NCBI RefSeq assembly: GCF_006094695.1
Contig: NZ_CP035103.1
Span: 372,001-436,000, forward strand
DNA: 64,000 nt
Direction: 5' to 3'
Source: Kocuria rosea
GTDB taxonomy: Bacteria > Actinomycetota > Actinomycetes > Actinomycetales > Micrococcaceae
Shown: positions 61,010 to 64,000 of the stretch, piece by piece
How the letters are laid out: each line of letters starts with the position of its first letter
Position numbering within the stretch: position 1 is the stretch's first letter
Notes under the pieces: model-generated
Told to the model about the DNA's origin: nothing
Databases searched by the model: none
What the model saw: the letters and a program-made list of their open reading frames with translations, nothing else
Translations under genes and position numbers: made by a program

Positions 61010-61438
61010 ATGAGCGCGCAAGAGCACTTCATCATCGAGGGCAACATTGAGCACTTCACCATCGCCGACATCGCTGGCAGCAACCCCGACTTCCGCCAGG
61101 TGCTGTGGACCGGCCAACACGCTCAGATCGTTGTCATGACCATCCCTACCGGTGGTGAGATCGGCGAGGAGGTCCACGAGCACACCGATCAGATCCTCAC
61201 CTTCGTCGCCGGCACCGGGGAAGCCGACCTGAACGGGCACACGCATCCGATCGAGGCCGGTGACCAGTGCGCGGTCCCGGCCGGGGCCCGGCACAACTTC
61301 CGCAACACCGGGGATGAGCCCCTGGTGCTCTACACCGTCTACAGCCCGCCCGAGCACGCCGCCGAGGCCGCCTACGCCACCAAGGAGGAGGCGGACGCGG
61401 CCGAGGCCACCGGCCGGGACGAACCCCCGACCGGTTGA
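61010..61438 (+). CDS. Cupin-domain protein
   Basis: A 142-residue cupin. The first motif is GEEVHEHTDQILTFVAGTGEADLNGHTHPIEAGD and the second AVPAGARHNFRNTGDEPLVLYTVYSPPEH, giving the His/Glu metal-binding set. ATG at 61010 with AGGAGG at proper spacing. Acidic C-terminal tail. It follows the ATPase by 114 bp and precedes an oxidoreductase; enzymatic or sensory role unknown. Confidence 0.9.
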   Translation: MSAQEHFIIEGNIEHFTIADIAGSNPDFRQVLWTGQHAQIVVMTIPTGGEIGEEVHEHTDQILTFVAGTGEADLNGHTHPIEAGDQCAVPAGARHNFRNTGDEPLVLYTVYSPPEHAAEAAYATKEEADAAEATGRDEPPTG

Positions 61439-61482
61439 GCCCGCACTCATCCACACCCTCTAGAGAAGAAACGAGGAAGACG

Positions 61483-62400
61483 ATGTCCACGGTCTACGTG
61501 TTCACCGATTTCGGCGGTCCTGAGACCCAACAGCTCCTCGATCGGCCCGCCCCGCAGCCTGGCCCGGGCGAGCTGGCCGTGGAGGTTCGGGCCGCCGGGG
61601 TGAATCCTGTCGACTGGAAGATCCGCTCCGGGGTACTGGGGCGGGACCGGGAGTTGCCGGCCCCGATGGGCCGGGAGGTCTCCGGCGTCGTGACCGATCT
61701 CGGGGAAGGCGTAAAGGGTTTCGCGGTCGGCGACGAGATCCTCGGCCCCGTCGCTCCGGGTCACGGCGGGTTCGCCGAGCACACCCTCGTGCGGGCGGCC
61801 GAGGCGGTCGCCAAGCCCGAGGAGATCTCCTTCGCCGACGCCGCCACCATCCCGGTGGCTGCGGCCACCGCCTATGACGCCACCCACCAGTTCGAACTCG
61901 AACCCGGCCAGAGATTGCTGATTCTTGGCGCCGGCGGCGGGGTGGGACTGATGGCCGCCCAAATTGGGCGCGTCCACCAGTTCACCGTCATCGGCGTCGC
62001 CAGCCAGTCCAAGCGCAAGATCGTCGAATGCACCGGGGCGACCTTCGTCCCCTCCGGGGAAGGAGCTGCTGACCGCGTCCGCGAGGTCGCCCCCGAGGGG
62101 GTGGACCTTGTCGTCGACCTCGTCGGGGGTGAGGCCCTGGGCGAGGTCGCCGGCCTGGTTACCGATCCGGCCAGGATCATCTCGGCGGCCGACGCCACGA
62201 CCGCCACAGAACTGGGCGGGGCGGCACTGGAACGCACCGAGGAGGCGATGGAAAAGATCACCGAGGTCATCGAATACGGACTCGTCGATCCCCACGTCAC
62301 CGCCTGCTATCCCCTGGCAGAAGCAGGACGGGCGATCGCCGAGGTCGAGGCCGGTCACGCCACCGGCAAGATCGTCATCGAACCCACCCCCGTGTGCTGA
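61483..62400 (+). CDS. Quinone oxidoreductase-like MDR-family NADP protein
   Basis: A 305-residue medium-chain dehydrogenase/reductase without the zinc ligands, of the NADPH:quinone reductase type: VYVFTDFGGPETQQLLDRPAPQPGPGELAVEVRAAGVNPVDWKIRSG, GREVSGVVTDLGEGVKGFAVGDEILG, LLILGAGGGVGLMAAQIGRVH and IAEVEAGHATGKIVIEP. ATG with GAGGAAGA upstream. It is co-directional with the cupin gene and 44 bp after it, so probably co-transcribed; may reduce quinones under metal or oxidative stress. Confidence 0.92.
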   Translation: MSTVYVFTDFGGPETQQLLDRPAPQPGPGELAVEVRAAGVNPVDWKIRSGVLGRDRELPAPMGREVSGVVTDLGEGVKGFAVGDEILGPVAPGHGGFAEHTLVRAAEAVAKPEEISFADAATIPVAAATAYDATHQFELEPGQRLLILGAGGGVGLMAAQIGRVHQFTVIGVASQSKRKIVECTGATFVPSGEGAADRVREVAPEGVDLVVDLVGGEALGEVAGLVTDPARIISAADATTATELGGAALERTEEAMEKITEVIEYGLVDPHVTACYPLAEAGRAIAEVEAGHATGKIVIEPTPVC

Positions 62401-62551
62401 TCATGGGCACGCCCGGAGCCTCATGCGGTGAGAACAAGGGCGCCGGTGTGGCGGCCCCAGCCCATTGACGGGGGCCGTCACACCGGCACCTGTCGACTCA
62501 TCTTGAGGCGGGGCGCGAGAGAGCGGATCCAGCCCACAGAAGGAACATCCC

Positions 62552-62746
62552 ATGTGCCAGAAGACCAGTCCGACCACGAGCCCCCGCATCGCCACGGCGA
62601 CGCGCACCAGCGTCGAAACCGTCCAGCTCCAGCAGCTGATCAAGAACGCGGAAACAGCCGCCGCCCAGTACGAACGGAACGAAGCGAAGATCGAGCAGTG
62701 GGGACTCGATTCCTTCCCCGCCTCCGACCCGCCCCAGAACTACTAA
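62552..62746 (+). CDS. Small SFPASDPP-motif protein
   Basis: A 64-residue protein with a Thr/Ser-rich start, a short helix (SVETVQLQQLIKNAETAAAQYERNEAKIEQWG) and the C-terminal DSFPASDPPQNY motif, which ends many small actinobacterial proteins of unknown role. ATG with GAAGGAAC upstream. Confidence 0.65.
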   Translation: MCQKTSPTTSPRIATATRTSVETVQLQQLIKNAETAAAQYERNEAKIEQWGLDSFPASDPPQNY

Positions 62747-62864
62747 ACCCCAGGGGTTGGCTGCTCGGGCGTCCCGACAAGCGACGCGTGCTCGGCCCCG
62801 GCCGGGGAGAGGCTGATTCCTCCACCCCGACACGGGGTCGGTGTTCCCGCCGGAGCGGTGGGTG

Positions 62865-64000
62865 TCACCGCAGGCGCAGCGGAGCGGTGGCGAACCCACC
62901 CACGGGCGGCAACTCGCGTTCCCGGGGCCGGTCCGGATCGGGCTCGATCACGGCCGTCGCCGCCAGGGCGGCGCGGGTCAGTACTCGCAGCTCGAGGGTC
63001 GCCAGCGGCCTGCCAGGGCACACGTGCTTGCCGATCCCGTACACCAGGTTGTACGGGGCGTTGCCGACCGGGTCGAACGCGTCCGGGTCAGCGAAGATCC
63101 GCGGGTCGCGGTTGGCGGCGGTCCAGTTCAGGAGCACCCGGTCGCCGGCGGCCAGCTCTCGACCACCGACTGTGACGGGTTCCGTCGTGATGCGGCGGTT
63201 GGCGACGAACGGGTCATCGATCCGCAGGATCTCATCGAGGATCGCGTCGAACTCCCGGTCGGACACCCCCGAGCGCAGCCGGGCCTGCAACTCGGGTTGA
63301 TCGGCCAGATAAGTCAGTACCACGCCGGTGCACAACGCCATCGACCCCAAGTCACCGCCGGTCCAGTTGCGCAGGATCGAGACGATCTCATCGTCGCTGA
63401 GCTCCCGCCCATCAACCTGGGCACGCACAAGCTCAGTGGTCACGTCATCGGGCGCACCGTCGCCGGCCTCGCGGCGGACGTCGGTCAAGGATCGGATGAT
63501 GGCGTCGAAGCGCTGGGCGACCTCAGTGGTGCGGGAACGGTCCCGGGAGCGGGTGGCGGCATGGTTGTCCTGCATCCACTGCAGCAGATCCTCCTCCAGG
63601 CCTGCAGGCCACCCCAGCCAGGCCGTCTGTGCGCGCACGGCGAAGCGGGAGCCGACCGCCACGGCGTCGATCGGGCCGGGGACCTCGAGCTGGCCCACCA
63701 GGTCGGTGGCGACCCGCTGCACCACCGGCTCCAGGGCGCTCATCCGCTCAGGGGTGAAGAACCGCTCCACGAGGGCGCGGAAGGCCGTGTGGGTAGGGCC
63801 GTCAAGACCGTTGGGCACCTGGAGGTAGCGGGAGACTGCGTTGGAGAAGCTCTCGTGGTCCAGCGCGGCGGCAGTGACGTCAGCGTGGGTGAACAACGTC
63901 CAAGCACCACTGGCATCGCGGGCCACGGGACAGCGTGAGCGCAGCTTGTCGTAGGCGGCCACAGGATCGCGACGGAACTGCGGGCCCCGCGGGTTCCAAT
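62865..64000 (-). CDS. Cytochrome P450 (5' end beyond window)
   Basis: At least 378 residues, open past base 64000 (the upstream codons read WNPRGPQFRRDPVAAYDKLRSRCPV). The haem-binding loop is YNLVYGIGKHVCPGRPLATLELRVL, the ExxR-like part is DAILDEILRIDDPFVANRR, and the I-helix reads SILRNWTGGDLGSMALCTGVVLTYLA, with no acid-Thr pair. Substrate and redox partners unknown; no ferredoxin is visible downstream. Confidence 0.92.
   Translation of the reverse strand, partial: WNPRGPQFRRDPVAAYDKLRSRCPVARDASGAWTLFTHADVTAAALDHESFSNAVSRYLQVPNGLDGPTHTAFRALVERFFTPERMSALEPVVQRVATDLVGQLEVPGPIDAVAVGSRFAVRAQTAWLGWPAGLEEDLLQWMQDNHAATRSRDRSRTTEVAQRFDAIIRSLTDVRREAGDGAPDDVTTELVRAQVDGRELSDDEIVSILRNWTGGDLGSMALCTGVVLTYLADQPELQARLRSGVSDREFDAILDEILRIDDPFVANRRITTEPVTVGGRELAAGDRVLLNWTAANRDPRIFADPDAFDPVGNAPYNLVYGIGKHVCPGRPLATLELRVLTRAALAATAVIEPDPDRPRERELPPVGGFATAPLRLR

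Noticed and set aside
58946..61456. Very long minus-strand open frame over the P-type ATPase
   Set aside because: Antisense to a pump with all catalytic motifs; the translation is Gly/Asp/His-rich low complexity.
1..64000. CRISPR arrays, tRNA and rRNA genes
   Set aside because: No regularly spaced repeats with unique spacers and no tRNA- or rRNA-like segments were noticed. A dedicated scan (tRNAscan, Infernal, CRISPR finder) would be needed to exclude short ones.

Overview
The window is high-GC DNA with Shine-Dalgarno, GTG-start and leaderless gene structures typical of Actinomycetota. The CmtR-type ArsR sensors, MT0933-like antitoxin, DevA/MacB-like ABC pair and IS repertoire fit Micrococcales, probably a Micrococcaceae member (Kocuria/Arthrobacter/Micrococcus-like). 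This is inferred from the gene set, not from a marker gene. It reads as an accessory island (large plasmid or chromosomal island), rich in metal resistance, ion homeostasis and insertion sequences.

Layout. 1-3.8 kb: cytochrome c maturation genes (resB, a ResA/TlpA lipoprotein, ccdA) with cysK among them, all on the minus strand. 3.9-9.6 kb: two Cd/Pb-type metal modules, cmtR-P-type ATPase-lspA and arsR-cadD, then a SAM methyltransferase overlapping a DinB-like gene. 9.8-14.9 kb: a mercury-type module with merA, two more flavin disulfide oxidoreductases and merR. 15.06-15.96 kb: an IS5-family element. 16.0-21.2 kb: kdpE-kdpD with a Trk/Ktr potassium channel and an unknown membrane protein; two matching direct-repeat boxes suggest one KdpE regulon. 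22.2-23.9 kb: STAS and anti-sigma kinase genes (partner switching) without a sigma factor. 24.3-29.1 kb: small membrane or unknown proteins. 29.6-31.6 kb: an AT-richer pair, a Trypco1-domain protein and a HELVH metallopeptidase, which is the most interesting candidate system here. 31.8-36.4 kb: methyltransferase, MocR-type regulator divergent from an EamA exporter, then an IS256 element. 36.5-41 kb: cysE, then IclR regulator, creatinase and MHS-family transporter (creatine use). 41.4-45.4 kb: NarL-type two-component system divergent from an ABC permease/ATPase pair. 45.4-55.1 kb: transposon-rich segment (IS256 split by IS1182, an IS30, mscL, an antitoxin-like gene, a frameshifted reductase, and an IS3 split by a second IS30), ending at a tyrosine-recombinase remnant. 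55.2-62.7 kb: acetyltransferase, wHTH gene, Crp/Fnr regulator, HMA metal chaperone, a P1B ATPase with an unusual CPG motif, cupin, quinone-oxidoreductase-like gene and a small protein. 62.9-64 kb: a cytochrome P450 running off the window.

How it works together. Metal sensors (two ArsR, one MerR, probably one Crp/Fnr) sit beside matching exporters and reductases, and the disulfide and cytochrome c maturation genes would support thiol chemistry under metal stress. KdpDE-TrkH, MscL and the partner-switching genes suggest osmotic or general stress handling. Module borders are often marked by IS elements or by a short dispersed repeat with the core CTTTRCATATGGCC, found six times in the same orientation.
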